Assembly: GCA_002472565.1 (NCBI GenBank)
Contig: DKSK01000002.1
Location: 1 to 19,190 of the forward strand
Length of the DNA stretch: 19,190 bases
From: Bacteroidales bacterium UBA7258
Lineage (GTDB): Bacteria > Bacteroidota > Bacteroidia > Bacteroidales > UBA932
Direction of reading: 5' to 3'
Positions 6,765-15,396 of the stretch are shown one piece after another; the stretch's first letter is position 1; each line of letters opens with the position of its first letter. The notes beneath the pieces were generated by a model. That model saw only the letters and a list, made by a program, of their open reading frames with translations. It did not search any database and had not been told where the DNA came from. The position numbers were made by a program, and so were the translations under genes.

Positions 6765-8423
6765 ATGACACGTCATTCCATTTTGTTGTTGATGGCGGCT
6801 CTGACGACTGTTTCTTGCGGAGTGAAAACAGGCAAGACGGTCCAGGCAGATTCTGCCCCACTTGTGACATCCCCTTCGCTGACGACGGCCGAAACCATCT
6901 ACGGAAAGGTTTCCGGCTACATTGACAGGGGAGTGTACATATATAAAGGTATCCCTTATGCCAAGGCCGGCCGCTTCGAGGAACCTGCGGCCCCTGATTC
7001 CTGGGAAGGCGTCAGGAGCAGTCTCGCCTTCGGCCCGGTCTCGCCTCACGGTCCGCGTCAAGGCTGGAGAGACGACCATTCGGCCTTCGTCTCCAATTGG
7101 GATGACGGTTATGCGGGAGAGGATTGCCAGAGACTGAACATCTGGACCCCTGCAATCGGAAAGGGCAAGAGACCGGTCATGGTATGGCTCCATGGAGGCG
7201 GCTTCTCCGAAGGTTCCGGCCAGGAGCAGCCTTGCTATGACGGACTGAACCTCGCCAAGAATCACGACGTAGTCCTTGTTTCCCTCAACCACAGGCTCAA
7301 TTCTCTCGGTTTCCTCGATCTTTCGGCCTTCGGCGCCAAATACAAGAACACTGGCAACCTCGGCATGATGGATATAGTAAAGGCCCTTGAATGGGTAAGG
7401 GACAACATTTCCAATTTCGGAGGAGACCCTGGCAACGTGACCATTTTCGGCCAGTCAGGAGGGGGCGGAAAGGTTACTGCCCTGATGGCCGTGCCTTCAG
7501 CTAAGGGTCTGTTTTCCAAGGCCATAGTCGAGTCAGGCTCAATCATCCATCTCATGGATCCGAAATTCTCCAGGAAGATCGGCGTCGAGACCGTCAACGA
7601 ACTCGGCCTTACCGCGGCCACCATAGACCGTATCGCGACCGTGCCTTACGATTCGCTCCTCGCGGCGAACAAGAGGGCCATTTCCAAGATTCAGCCTGAG
7701 GCCGCGGCCTCCAAGGTCATGGATAACCTGCTTACGGCGATTCTCTTCGGCGCCGAACCGGTTGTCGACGGAGAAGTCGTCGTATCCCAGCCTGATGAGG
7801 CCCCTGCCCTCGAGGTGTCAAAGAATGTCCCTGTCATGATCGGAACCGTCCTCAATGAGTTTTCAAGCTCTTTCGCTTCTATGGACGACACTCTGATCAG
7901 CACCCTCATGGAAACAATTTACGGCGACAAGAAGGAGGCCCTCATAAAAGCGAACGAGGCCGATTTTCCTCTCTCCAGCCTCCAGGACGTGGCTTCAAGA
8001 GACTATATTTTCCGCCCTCTGGCCTATGCCCAGGCGAAAAGCCGCGCCGAGTACGGCTGCGCCCCGGTCTACACCTATCTTTTTACATGGAAGTCGCCTG
8101 TGCTTGACGGCATCCTCCAGAGCTCTCATTGCATGGAGATTCCTTTCGTTTTCGACAATGTGGCCAGGCAGAATACCGAAACCGGGGGAGCGGCCGACGC
8201 GGTCGAACTCGGTCACAGGATCAGTTCTCTCTGGACCTCTTTCGCCAAGAGCGGAGAACCTTCGGCCGAAGGCATCCCACAGTGGAAGCCATTCACCTCG
8301 AAAGGCGGAGAAATCATGTTCCTGGACAAGGAATCACAGATGCACAGCAATCCTGACGCGCATATTCTAGATTTGGGTGACCTCAGCATGGGTATGTTGA
8401 GAGCCGCAGGACAGACTAAATAA
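6765..8423 (+). CDS. Type-B carboxylesterase lipoprotein
   Basis: A 552-residue alpha/beta-hydrolase of the carboxylesterase type B (COesterase) family, of usual length. The signal peptide ends in TTVSC, with Cys18 the lipidation site. The next residues (GVKTGK) are basic rather than acidic, so a periplasm-facing anchor is likelier than surface export. Visible active-site parts are the oxyanion motif HGGGF at 143-147, nucleophile Ser231 in GQSGGG, Glu365 in GTVLNEF, and His455 in SSHCMEIPF. It hydrolyses carboxylic esters; the acyl and alcohol parts are unknown. It is the first gene after the control region, 32 bases before susC, with no promoter or terminator in that gap, so it leads the operon. 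An esterase encoded ahead of susC suggests that ester removal is central to this locus. The Gly after the nucleophile (GQSGG, often GESAG or GQSAG) is a small variation. The family is sure, the substrate not. Confidence 0.94.
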   Translation: MTRHSILLLMAALTTVSCGVKTGKTVQADSAPLVTSPSLTTAETIYGKVSGYIDRGVYIYKGIPYAKAGRFEEPAAPDSWEGVRSSLAFGPVSPHGPRQGWRDDHSAFVSNWDDGYAGEDCQRLNIWTPAIGKGKRPVMVWLHGGGFSEGSGQEQPCYDGLNLAKNHDVVLVSLNHRLNSLGFLDLSAFGAKYKNTGNLGMMDIVKALEWVRDNISNFGGDPGNVTIFGQSGGGGKVTALMAVPSAKGLFSKAIVESGSIIHLMDPKFSRKIGVETVNELGLTAATIDRIATVPYDSLLAANKRAISKIQPEAAASKVMDNLLTAILFGAEPVVDGEVVVSQPDEAPALEVSKNVPVMIGTVLNEFSSSFASMDDTLISTLMETIYGDKKEALIKANEADFPLSSLQDVASRDYIFRPLAYAQAKSRAEYGCAPVYTYLFTWKSPVLDGILQSSHCMEIPFVFDNVARQNTETGGAADAVELGHRISSLWTSFAKSGEPSAEGIPQWKPFTSKGGEIMFLDKESQMHSNPDAHILDLGDLSMGMLRAAGQTK

Positions 8424-8455
8424 CGTTACCACATAATAATTAACCAATCAATCTA

Positions 8456-11400
8456 ATGATGAGACATCAATTAATAAAAAGCTTCGCGGCCGCAGTGCTC
8501 GGGCTTTTCATCGGCATCACCTGCGCTTTCGCGCAGAATGGCGTGACTGTCTCCGGCAAGGTCGTCGACGAGAGCAATCTCCCGATGCCTGGCGTAGGCG
8601 TCATGCAGGTCGGTACTCACAACGGAGTGATGACAGCCCAAGACGGAAGCTACCAGATCAGCGTTCCGAAAGGCTCCGTCCTTGAATTCAGTTTCATGGG
8701 CTACCTCACTCAGACTTGGACTGCCGTCCAGGACAAACATGACGTAAAACTTCTTCCTGACAGCCAGCTGCTTGAAGAGACAGTAGTGGTCGGCTACGGA
8801 GTCCAGAAGAAGAGCGATCTGACCGGATCCATCTCCCAGGTGAAGAGCGAAGATCTTCAGAACCGTACCGTCACCAACGCAACCCAGGCCCTCCAGGGCA
8901 AGACTTCCGGAGTCCAGATTATCAGTTCTTCGGCGGCCCCTGGTTCAACTCCTTCTGTACGAATCAGAGGAATTTCTTCTAACGGATCCAACAGCCCTCT
9001 CTATGTAGTCGACGGCCGTATCACATCCGACATTTCAGGAATCGATCCTAACGATATCGAGTCCATGGAAATCCTCAAGGACGGCGCGTCAGCGGCCATC
9101 TACGGAGCCCGTGCCGGCAACGGAGTCTTACTCATCACCACCAGAAGGGGCCAGGGCGACGGCCAGATCAGCTACAGCTACCAGCTGACCGCCCAGAGCC
9201 TCAACAAGATCCCTAAGGTCATGAATTCCGAGGAATTCATCCAGTACTATCTCGAAGACGGACGTATCACCATGGAGGACGTCTACCGCAACTGGGACTT
9301 CAAGACCAACACGGACTGGCTTAAGGAGTCCTACGAGACTGCAATCATGCAGCATCACAATCTCACCTTCAGCTGGGGCAACGAGAAGGCCAACCTCTAC
9401 GTGTCCGGCTCCTACCTCGACAACAACGGTATGTTCAAGGGCGACAGCGATGTCTATGAGAGAATCACCGGCATGGTGAACGGCTCCATAAACGTAAAGC
9501 CTTGGCTGACCATAAAGACCAACAACCAGATCGAGCATTATCGTGTAAGAAGTGTTTCCTCCGGAAGCGATTACGGCTCCGCCATTATGGGAGCCATCGA
9601 CCTCGATCCTATGACTCCGGTCACATACAGGCCGGGCGAACTTCCTGCCTTCATGCAGAACTACCTTGAGAGCGGCTACAACCTTCTCAAAGATGAGAAT
9701 GGCAACTACTACGCCGCTTCCGTCTTCTCCACTTCAGAGAACGTCAACCCTCTCGTCCAGAGAGACCGCAACTACTCAGTCTCCAACGGTTTCGTGATCA
9801 ACGGCTCCACCGAGATCAATTTCAAACCAATCCGTGACCTGGTCATGACCGGCCGCGTCGGCTACCGTCTCAACAATTCCGACTCCTACGGCTACGGCCT
9901 CAACTATTACATGAACACACTCGCCCATCAGAACTACATCAGCCTCAATGGTTCCAGCGGGAACAGCTATTACTATCAGCTCGAGGAATTCGCCAACTGG
10001 ACCCATACCTTCGGCAAGCACCTCGTCAACGCGATGGCCGGAATGTCTTATTCCAATTCCCGTTCCTATTCTCTGAGCGGCAGCTATCAGGGCTCTGATG
10101 ACGACCTCGGAGTAAAGGTCAACGATCCTCTCTTCTACTATTTCGCTTATGCCACCTCTACGGCGACCAAGTCCCTGAGCGGAGCCGAGCCTATGTACTC
10201 AAGGAATCTTTCCTACTATGGCAGAGCTTCCTGGAGCTACGGCGGAGGACGCTATCTTCTCCAGGCTTCGGTCCGTGCCGACGCCGCCGACCTCTCCGTT
10301 CTTCCTAAGGATAAGCGCTGGGGCTATTTCCCGGCTGTTTCAGCCGGATGGACCCTTTCTCAGGAGAATTTCTACCGCAATTCCAAGATCTCCTCATACG
10401 TCCCATACCTCAAGCTCCGCGCATCCTGGGGTCAGAACGGATCCACAGCCTCCCTGGGAGGCTACATGTATGCCAACTACATAGCCCAGAACGGTTCTTA
10501 TCCTATCAACAATGACGCTTTCGACGCCAATCCTTCCTATATCTACGGCTACGCTCCAGCCACCACTGGCAACGACGAGCTTAAGTGGGAGACTTCTGAG
10601 CAGCTTGACTTCGGACTTGACGCACGCTTCCTCAAGGACCGTCTCACCTTCACTATGGACTGGTACAAGAAGACCACCAAGGACCTCATCGTCAGCGGAA
10701 TCACTCCTTCCACTGTCGTCGGAGTGACTGCCTCTCCTGTCAATGCCGGAAACACCGAGAACAAAGGCTTCGAGTTCGACCTCGGATGGAAAGACCACAT
10801 CGGTGACTTCCAGTATGGAATCAGCGCCAACCTTTCAACTCTCAAGAGCAAGGTTACCAAACTCCACGAATCTCTCTCCGACGGTATCGACGGGGTGGGC
10901 GTCCGCAATTACGGCACCATCACACGTTTCGAGAAAGGTTACACTCCATGGCACTTCTACGGCTATCATTTCGAGGGTATCAATGAGGCCAACGGAGACC
11001 CTATCTTCACCGACGTGGACAAGAACGGTGTCTACTCCGATGCCGACAAGATGGACCTCGGCTCCGGTGTGCCTGACGTAATCTACGGCTTCACCCTCAA
11101 CGCCGCTTACAAGGGACTCGACCTTGTCGTCTTCGGAACCGGAACTGCCGGCAGCCAGATTTTCAACTGCCTCAATGTAGTAGACTATACCACCAACAAG
11201 CTCACCGAGTTCACCAAGGACCGCTGGACTCCTACTCACACAAAGGGTGCCGGCCATCCTGCCGCCAGCTCTTCATACTGGACTCAGTTCCTTACTTCCG
11301 ACGGAGTCGTTTACAGTGGCAACTTCCTGAAGATCAAGCAGATTCAGCTCGGATACTCCCTGCCTCACAAACTTCTCCAGAAAGTTCATGTCCAGAGCCT

Positions 11401-11554
11401 CAGGGTTTACGGCTCACTCGACGATTTCTTCACCTTCACCAACTATCCTGGCTTCGATCCTGAGGTTACCGGCTCAGGTTCCGGACTCGGAGTCGACAAG
11501 GGCAGCTATCCTACCTCGAAGAAGGTCGTATTCGGTGTCAATCTCACATTCTAA
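8456..11554 (+). CDS. SusC/RagA-family TonB-dependent outer-membrane transporter
   Basis: A 1032-residue outer-membrane porin that imports oligosaccharides or similar ligands using TonB energy, working as a lidded pair with the SusD-like protein encoded next. A Sec signal peptide ends near AFA-QN (26/27). A carboxypeptidase-regulatory-like domain spans about 28-100 (VSGKVVDESNLPMPGV). The SusC signature region at 107-125 includes VVVGYGVQKKSDLTGS. The plug domain follows, with LYVVDG at 182-187 and IESMEILKDGASAAIYG at 201-217, and then a long beta-barrel ending in an aromatic residue (GVNLTF). Length is normal and the frame is undamaged. Two adjacent ATGs (8456, 8459) are equally good starts. 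The upstream leader is A/T-rich without a Shine-Dalgarno match. The susD-like gene begins 12 bases after the stop, so both are certainly co-transcribed. The ligand cannot be read from the sequence. Confidence 0.97.
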   Translation: MMRHQLIKSFAAAVLGLFIGITCAFAQNGVTVSGKVVDESNLPMPGVGVMQVGTHNGVMTAQDGSYQISVPKGSVLEFSFMGYLTQTWTAVQDKHDVKLLPDSQLLEETVVVGYGVQKKSDLTGSISQVKSEDLQNRTVTNATQALQGKTSGVQIISSSAAPGSTPSVRIRGISSNGSNSPLYVVDGRITSDISGIDPNDIESMEILKDGASAAIYGARAGNGVLLITTRRGQGDGQISYSYQLTAQSLNKIPKVMNSEEFIQYYLEDGRITMEDVYRNWDFKTNTDWLKESYETAIMQHHNLTFSWGNEKANLYVSGSYLDNNGMFKGDSDVYERITGMVNGSINVKPWLTIKTNNQIEHYRVRSVSSGSDYGSAIMGAIDLDPMTPVTYRPGELPAFMQNYLESGYNLLKDENGNYYAASVFSTSENVNPLVQRDRNYSVSNGFVINGSTEINFKPIRDLVMTGRVGYRLNNSDSYGYGLNYYMNTLAHQNYISLNGSSGNSYYYQLEEFANWTHTFGKHLVNAMAGMSYSNSRSYSLSGSYQGSDDDLGVKVNDPLFYYFAYATSTATKSLSGAEPMYSRNLSYYGRASWSYGGGRYLLQASVRADAADLSVLPKDKRWGYFPAVSAGWTLSQENFYRNSKISSYVPYLKLRASWGQNGSTASLGGYMYANYIAQNGSYPINNDAFDANPSYIYGYAPATTGNDELKWETSEQLDFGLDARFLKDRLTFTMDWYKKTTKDLIVSGITPSTVVGVTASPVNAGNTENKGFEFDLGWKDHIGDFQYGISANLSTLKSKVTKLHESLSDGIDGVGVRNYGTITRFEKGYTPWHFYGYHFEGINEANGDPIFTDVDKNGVYSDADKMDLGSGVPDVIYGFTLNAAYKGLDLVVFGTGTAGSQIFNCLNVVDYTTNKLTEFTKDRWTPTHTKGAGHPAASSSYWTQFLTSDGVVYSGNFLKIKQIQLGYSLPHKLLQKVHVQSLRVYGSLDDFFTFTNYPGFDPEVTGSGSGLGVDKGSYPTSKKVVFGVNLTF

Positions 11555-11566
11555 TACTGACAGATA

Positions 11567-13138
11567 ATGAAAAAAATATATTTAGTGGCGGCGCTCACTT
11601 CCGCAATCCTTGTGGCGGCTTCCTGCAGCGACAATCTTGACATCAAGCAGCACGGAACTCTCAACTATGACACGTACTACCAGACGGATGAGCAGTACCT
11701 TTCGGCTGATGCCGCGATGTACTCCACCTACGCAGGACTGGAGTATAACCTGATGCTCTGCCGCAACATGCTTACCGACGACTTCATCGCCGGTGGCGCA
11801 CAGAGGGGAGACAATTTCGACCTCGAGAACATGAATGAATTCAGCTTCGACGCCGAAGAGTCCTACATCCAGAGCATTTTTTCTACCTATTATACGGTCA
11901 TCTACAAGGCCAACGTCATTCTCGGCCATGTCCCTGCCGACGGCGACGCCACCGCGCAGCTGGTGAGGGCTGAGGCCAAGGTCTTCCGCGCCTGGTGCTA
12001 CTTCGACCTCATTTCCCAGTTCGGAAACCCTCCTATCGTAGACCATGAACTCGCTCCTTCCGAGTACAATGTCCCTAACGGCTCCACCGAGGAGCTCTGG
12101 GCGCTCGTAGAGAAAGATCTCACGGAAGCCATCGAGTCAGGCTCCCTCGTGTCCAAGACTTCGATCAACGACAACACCACCTGGAGAGTGACCAAGGAAT
12201 TCGCCGAGGCCATACTCGGGAAAGCCTACCTCTGGCAGAACAAATACAAGGAGGCGGCCGCCGAGTTTGACAAGGTGATTAACAGCCAACTCTACCGTCT
12301 CGCCCAGGATACCGACTATGCCTACGGCGATCTCCACAGAATCCCGAACAAGCACAATGTTGAAAGCATCTTCGAGAGCAACAGAGTCTATGACTCTAAC
12401 AATTCTTACGGCAACTTCACCCTCTTCTACCTCATGATCAACTGGAGAACCGACCATATGAGCGGAGTCTCCGGAACCGAAGTCATGGATACAGGCTGGG
12501 GCTTCCAGTGCCCGACTAAGGATCTCTACGATGCCTTCGTGAAGGACGAGGGAGTAAACGGCTACCGTCTCAACCAGACCATGAAGACCTATGACCAGCT
12601 CAAGGCAATGGGAATCAACGTGACCAGCAACATCATCAGCTACGGCTATTTCATGTGGAAGACTCGTCCGGTAAAGGCCGACAGAGGCTATTCCAGCGAC
12701 TTCGTCTATGATGCCAACGCCCTGTGGATGAGATACGCCGAGGTTCTTCTCTGCGCCGCTGAAGCTAACTTCCGCGCTGGAGATACCGGCAAGGCTCTTT
12801 CCCAGGTGAACCTGATCCGTAAACGTGCGAAACTTCCTGACCTCAAGACCCTCACCCTTGACGACATCAAGCTTGAGAAGAGGCTTGAACTCTGCGCCGA
12901 AGGCCAGCGCTATGCCGACCTTGTACGCTATAGCGCAGTTGACGGAAAAGACGATGCATACGAGGCTTTGAAGGACAACGGAAGCGTTTATCCTGTCATG
13001 GATGCCTCCGGCAACGTCACCCTCAAACCTTGCAACAAGACCCTCTACGGCTTCAAGAAGGGCAAGAGCGAACTCCTGCCATATCCTGCAACCGAAATCA
13101 GGCTCAACAGCGCCATCAAGCAGAATCCTGGTTATTAA
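11567..13138 (+). CDS. SusD/RagB-family ligand-binding lipoprotein
   Basis: A 523-residue surface lipoprotein that caps the SusC-like barrel and binds the incoming ligand. The signal peptide ends in VAASC (Cys20). The residues after it, SDNLD, are acidic, resembling the lipoprotein export signal of Bacteroidota, so outer-surface exposure is expected. The N-terminal TPR-like half is visible (KVFRAWCYFDLISQFGNPP at about 140-160; FAEAILGKAYLWQNKYKEA at about 215-230). So is the C-terminal RagB/SusD region, with LWMRYAEVLLCAAEA and RLELCAEGQRYADLVRY, and the typical ending LLPYPATEIRLNSAIKQNPGY. Length is normal for the family. It lies 12 bases after the transporter and 21 bases before the next lipoprotein gene. 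The family is certain; the ligand is unknown. Confidence 0.96.
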   Translation: MKKIYLVAALTSAILVAASCSDNLDIKQHGTLNYDTYYQTDEQYLSADAAMYSTYAGLEYNLMLCRNMLTDDFIAGGAQRGDNFDLENMNEFSFDAEESYIQSIFSTYYTVIYKANVILGHVPADGDATAQLVRAEAKVFRAWCYFDLISQFGNPPIVDHELAPSEYNVPNGSTEELWALVEKDLTEAIESGSLVSKTSINDNTTWRVTKEFAEAILGKAYLWQNKYKEAAAEFDKVINSQLYRLAQDTDYAYGDLHRIPNKHNVESIFESNRVYDSNNSYGNFTLFYLMINWRTDHMSGVSGTEVMDTGWGFQCPTKDLYDAFVKDEGVNGYRLNQTMKTYDQLKAMGINVTSNIISYGYFMWKTRPVKADRGYSSDFVYDANALWMRYAEVLLCAAEANFRAGDTGKALSQVNLIRKRAKLPDLKTLTLDDIKLEKRLELCAEGQRYADLVRYSAVDGKDDAYEALKDNGSVYPVMDASGNVTLKPCNKTLYGFKKGKSELLPYPATEIRLNSAIKQNPGY

Positions 13139-13159
13139 TGTACAAATTGCTTTTTCATC

Positions 13160-14074
13160 ATGAATAAGAAGATTTTCTATTACATAGCCGCCACGGCGGG
13201 TCTGAGCCTTCTCTGCTCATGCCAAGGGGATGAAATTGATGACATCAAAGGTGTCTTCACGCCTCCTACGACAATCACCGCCACCAAACTCAACGCTAAT
13301 GAAAGAACGACGGACCCCGCGTCGGGTCTGAGGGAGTTCACCCTCGACATGTCCGACGGCAAGGACGGCCTTCATGCAGTATTCATCGGCAATAACTGGA
13401 AACTAGGAGCCGGCACCTATTCTCCTGACGCCTCTGTCTCAAAGGCCGGAACCTATCTCACCACCGGTACATATTTCTATGTCGGAGGAAAGCAGTACAC
13501 TCCTACCTCAGGGACAGTCATTGTCACGAATGACGGGGCAGACGGCTACACCTTCTCCGCAATGCTCTTCAGCAAGGACTTCGACGGAGCTGCAAGCGTC
13601 TCTTTCTCCGGAACCATCGCCTATGAGAAAGAGTATAAGAGCTACACTACCTGCATCACTGCAAGCAAGCAGGGCGAGAATGCAGTCCAGCTCGTACTCG
13701 GCACCGACGGCATGGCCGGCTCCTTTGACATGTCCAAGTTCCAGTGGGTCTACACCGGCACGGGATATGTTATGACACTCGTTCTCTACAGCCCTGACGG
13801 AAAGCTCCATGCTGGCACCTACACCCCATGCCCTGCAGAGGGAGAGGTTGCTGAAGGGACCTTCAAGCACGGCTTCCTGAACACTCAGTATGCCCAGTAC
13901 GGAGTTACTTTCGCCGACGGCTCCTTCACCTCCTCATACAACAATGGAACCAAGGGCGCTGATACCTACATCACGGACGGAAGCATCGAAGTGAGCGTTG
14001 ATGGGACTTCTTATACCATCACGGTAGACGGCACCGCCACAAGCGCAAGGTATAAAGGGAACCTTCCTCTTTAG
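13160..14074 (+). CDS. Unassigned two-domain lipoprotein, probable surface ligand-binding protein
   Basis: I do not recognise a named family. The 304-residue protein has a lipoprotein signal ending in LLCSC (Cys21). It is followed by QGDEIDD, a strongly acidic stretch like a surface-export signal. The mature part is rich in Gly, Thr, Ser, Tyr and Asp, as in beta-sandwich proteins. It seems to hold two related domains, at about 40-154 and 160-302. Shared landmarks are KLGAGTYSP (81-89) and KLHAGTYTP (215-223), each followed by a Gly/Thr/Tyr-rich stretch, a DG-turn segment (DGADGYTFSA; DGTSYTITVDG) and a closing GTI or GNL. There are no catalytic motifs. Its place just after the SusC/SusD pair is where SusE/SusF-like surface glycan-binding proteins are usually encoded, and that is the inferred role. 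It may define the ligand specificity of the locus. The 81-base gap after it is the longest in the operon. Confidence 0.85.
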   Translation: MNKKIFYYIAATAGLSLLCSCQGDEIDDIKGVFTPPTTITATKLNANERTTDPASGLREFTLDMSDGKDGLHAVFIGNNWKLGAGTYSPDASVSKAGTYLTTGTYFYVGGKQYTPTSGTVIVTNDGADGYTFSAMLFSKDFDGAASVSFSGTIAYEKEYKSYTTCITASKQGENAVQLVLGTDGMAGSFDMSKFQWVYTGTGYVMTLVLYSPDGKLHAGTYTPCPAEGEVAEGTFKHGFLNTQYAQYGVTFADGSFTSSYNNGTKGADTYITDGSIEVSVDGTSYTITVDGTATSARYKGNLPL

Positions 14075-14104
14075 TATTTTATGAAAATTTATTATTAACT
14101 TTAT

Positions 14105-14136
14105 GGCCTCGGATGCGGGAGACTGTTTCCGGGGCC
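14105..14136 (+). promoter_or_regulatory. Intergenic hairpin inside the operon (attenuator or mRNA-stability element)
   Basis: GGCCTCGGA (14105-14113) pairs with TCCGGGGCC (14128-14136) over nine positions, one a G-U pair, around a 14-base loop. The trailing sequence is TAATAATAAC, not a T tract, so a full intrinsic terminator is unlikely. It sits in an 81-base A/T-rich gap between the transport/binding genes and the three enzyme genes, with no TAnnTTTG box. It may set a step in expression by partial termination or by protecting the upstream message from decay. Confidence 0.55.
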
Positions 14137-14155
14137 TAATAATAACATTTAAACT

Positions 14156-15379
14156 ATGAACAAACTTATAACCGCCCTTGCCGCCGGACTTCTTTCTGCA
14201 GGCGTGGCATCGGCCCAGCAGGCGCTCTTCGGAGCCCAGCCACTTGTATCTCCGCAGATCAATGCCGATGGTACCGTCACTTTCCGCTACACCAATCCTA
14301 AGGCCATAAAGGTCGAAGTTACAGGTGATTTCCTTCCGACGCGCAAGGTGACTTTCAATAATTTCTCCATGGACGCTCCCGGCATGGCCGAGATGACCCA
14401 GAACAAGAAGGGAGTCTGGGAGTACACTACTTCAGAGGCCGTGAAGCCTGAAATGTACACCTACACCTTCGTGGTCAACGGAACTTCCACTATCGACCCA
14501 AGCAATATGTGGGTCAACCGTGACGTGGCCAGCCTTACCAGCGTGCTTCTGGTTCCAGGCAGCTCAAATGATACTCCGAACCTCTACGCAATCCATAACG
14601 TCCCTCACGGAAGCGTTTCAAAGGTTTGGTATCATAGTGACGAAGAGGGCATCAACCGCCGTCTGAGCGTCTACACTCCTGCAGGATATTTCGACAAGGC
14701 CAATGCCTCGAAGAGATATCCTGTAGTGTATATTCTCCATGGAATCGGAGGTGACGAGGACGCCTGGCTTACCCAGGGCCGCGCCGCTCAGATTCTGGAC
14801 AATCTCATCGCCAGCGGCAAGGCCGAGCCTATGATCGCCGTCTTCACCAACGGTAACATCGCCATGGAGGCCGCCCCGCTTGAGAATTCCCAGAACTACA
14901 CCATCCCTACAATGGCCCTTCCAAAGACCATGGACGGCACCTTTGAGCCGACCTTCGTCCCTGAGGTCGTCAAATTCATTGACACCCATTTCAGGACTAT
15001 AGCCAAGAAGCAGGACAGGGCCATCTGCGGCCTTTCCATGGGCGGTTTCCATTCCCTCTATATCGCCATCAACAACCCTGACAGCTTCAACTATGTAGGC
15101 ATGTTCTCCGCCGCCATCGGAACCGGCAGCGAGAACAAGGCTACTTCCGATGTCTACAAGAACCTCTACCAGAAGGTAGACGCCTTCTTCGCGAAGAAGC
15201 CTGCGCTCTGGTACATCGGAATCGGAAAAGCCGATTTCCTCTATGCAGCCAACAAGGATTTCCGCGCGAAGCTTGACGCTGCCGGACATCCATATCATTA
15301 TACCGAGACCGAGGGAGGCCACATCTGGCGCAACTGGAGAATCTATCTCTCCGAGTACCTTCCTATGCTTTTCAAATAA
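14156..15379 (+). CDS. Secreted CE1/esterase-D-like esterase, copy 1
   Basis: A 407-residue alpha/beta-hydrolase with a Sec signal peptide (cleavage near ASA-QQ, residue 20/21) and no lipobox, hence soluble periplasmic or secreted. Residues about 28-130 form an N-terminal E-set/CBM48-like beta domain (VTFRYTNPKA, VEVTGDF, FVVNG). The esterase domain follows from about 155, with VYILHGIGGDEDAW (oxyanion region), nucleophile Ser294 in GLSMGG, probable Asp360 in GIGKADFL, and His389 in EGGHIWRNWR. This architecture is that of feruloyl/acetyl-xylan esterase-like enzymes annotated as CE1 or enterochelin-esterase-like. The substrate is an ester on a sugar or phenolic acid, not fixed by sequence. 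The next gene, 17 bases on, encodes a clear paralogue. This copy has Phe-His-Ser after the nucleophile motif (MGGFHS), where its partner has Gly-His-Thr, and a different, shorter segment before the nucleophile, so the two probably differ in specificity. Confidence 0.92.
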   Translation: MNKLITALAAGLLSAGVASAQQALFGAQPLVSPQINADGTVTFRYTNPKAIKVEVTGDFLPTRKVTFNNFSMDAPGMAEMTQNKKGVWEYTTSEAVKPEMYTYTFVVNGTSTIDPSNMWVNRDVASLTSVLLVPGSSNDTPNLYAIHNVPHGSVSKVWYHSDEEGINRRLSVYTPAGYFDKANASKRYPVVYILHGIGGDEDAWLTQGRAAQILDNLIASGKAEPMIAVFTNGNIAMEAAPLENSQNYTIPTMALPKTMDGTFEPTFVPEVVKFIDTHFRTIAKKQDRAICGLSMGGFHSLYIAINNPDSFNYVGMFSAAIGTGSENKATSDVYKNLYQKVDAFFAKKPALWYIGIGKADFLYAANKDFRAKLDAAGHPYHYTETEGGHIWRNWRIYLSEYLPMLFK

Positions 15380-15396
15380 TCAGGGGCTAAGCTGAT

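Noticed and set aside
14081..14098. Tiny ATG-AAA-ATT-TAT-TAT-TAA reading frame in the operon gap
   Set aside because: Five codons in an A/T-rich spacer with no ribosome-binding evidence; probably chance, though a leader-peptide role cannot be excluded.
14618..15322. 234-codon antisense open frame inside esterase copy 1
   Set aside because: Antisense shadow of a clear esterase; a similar shadow occurs antisense to the other esterase, as expected from codon bias.
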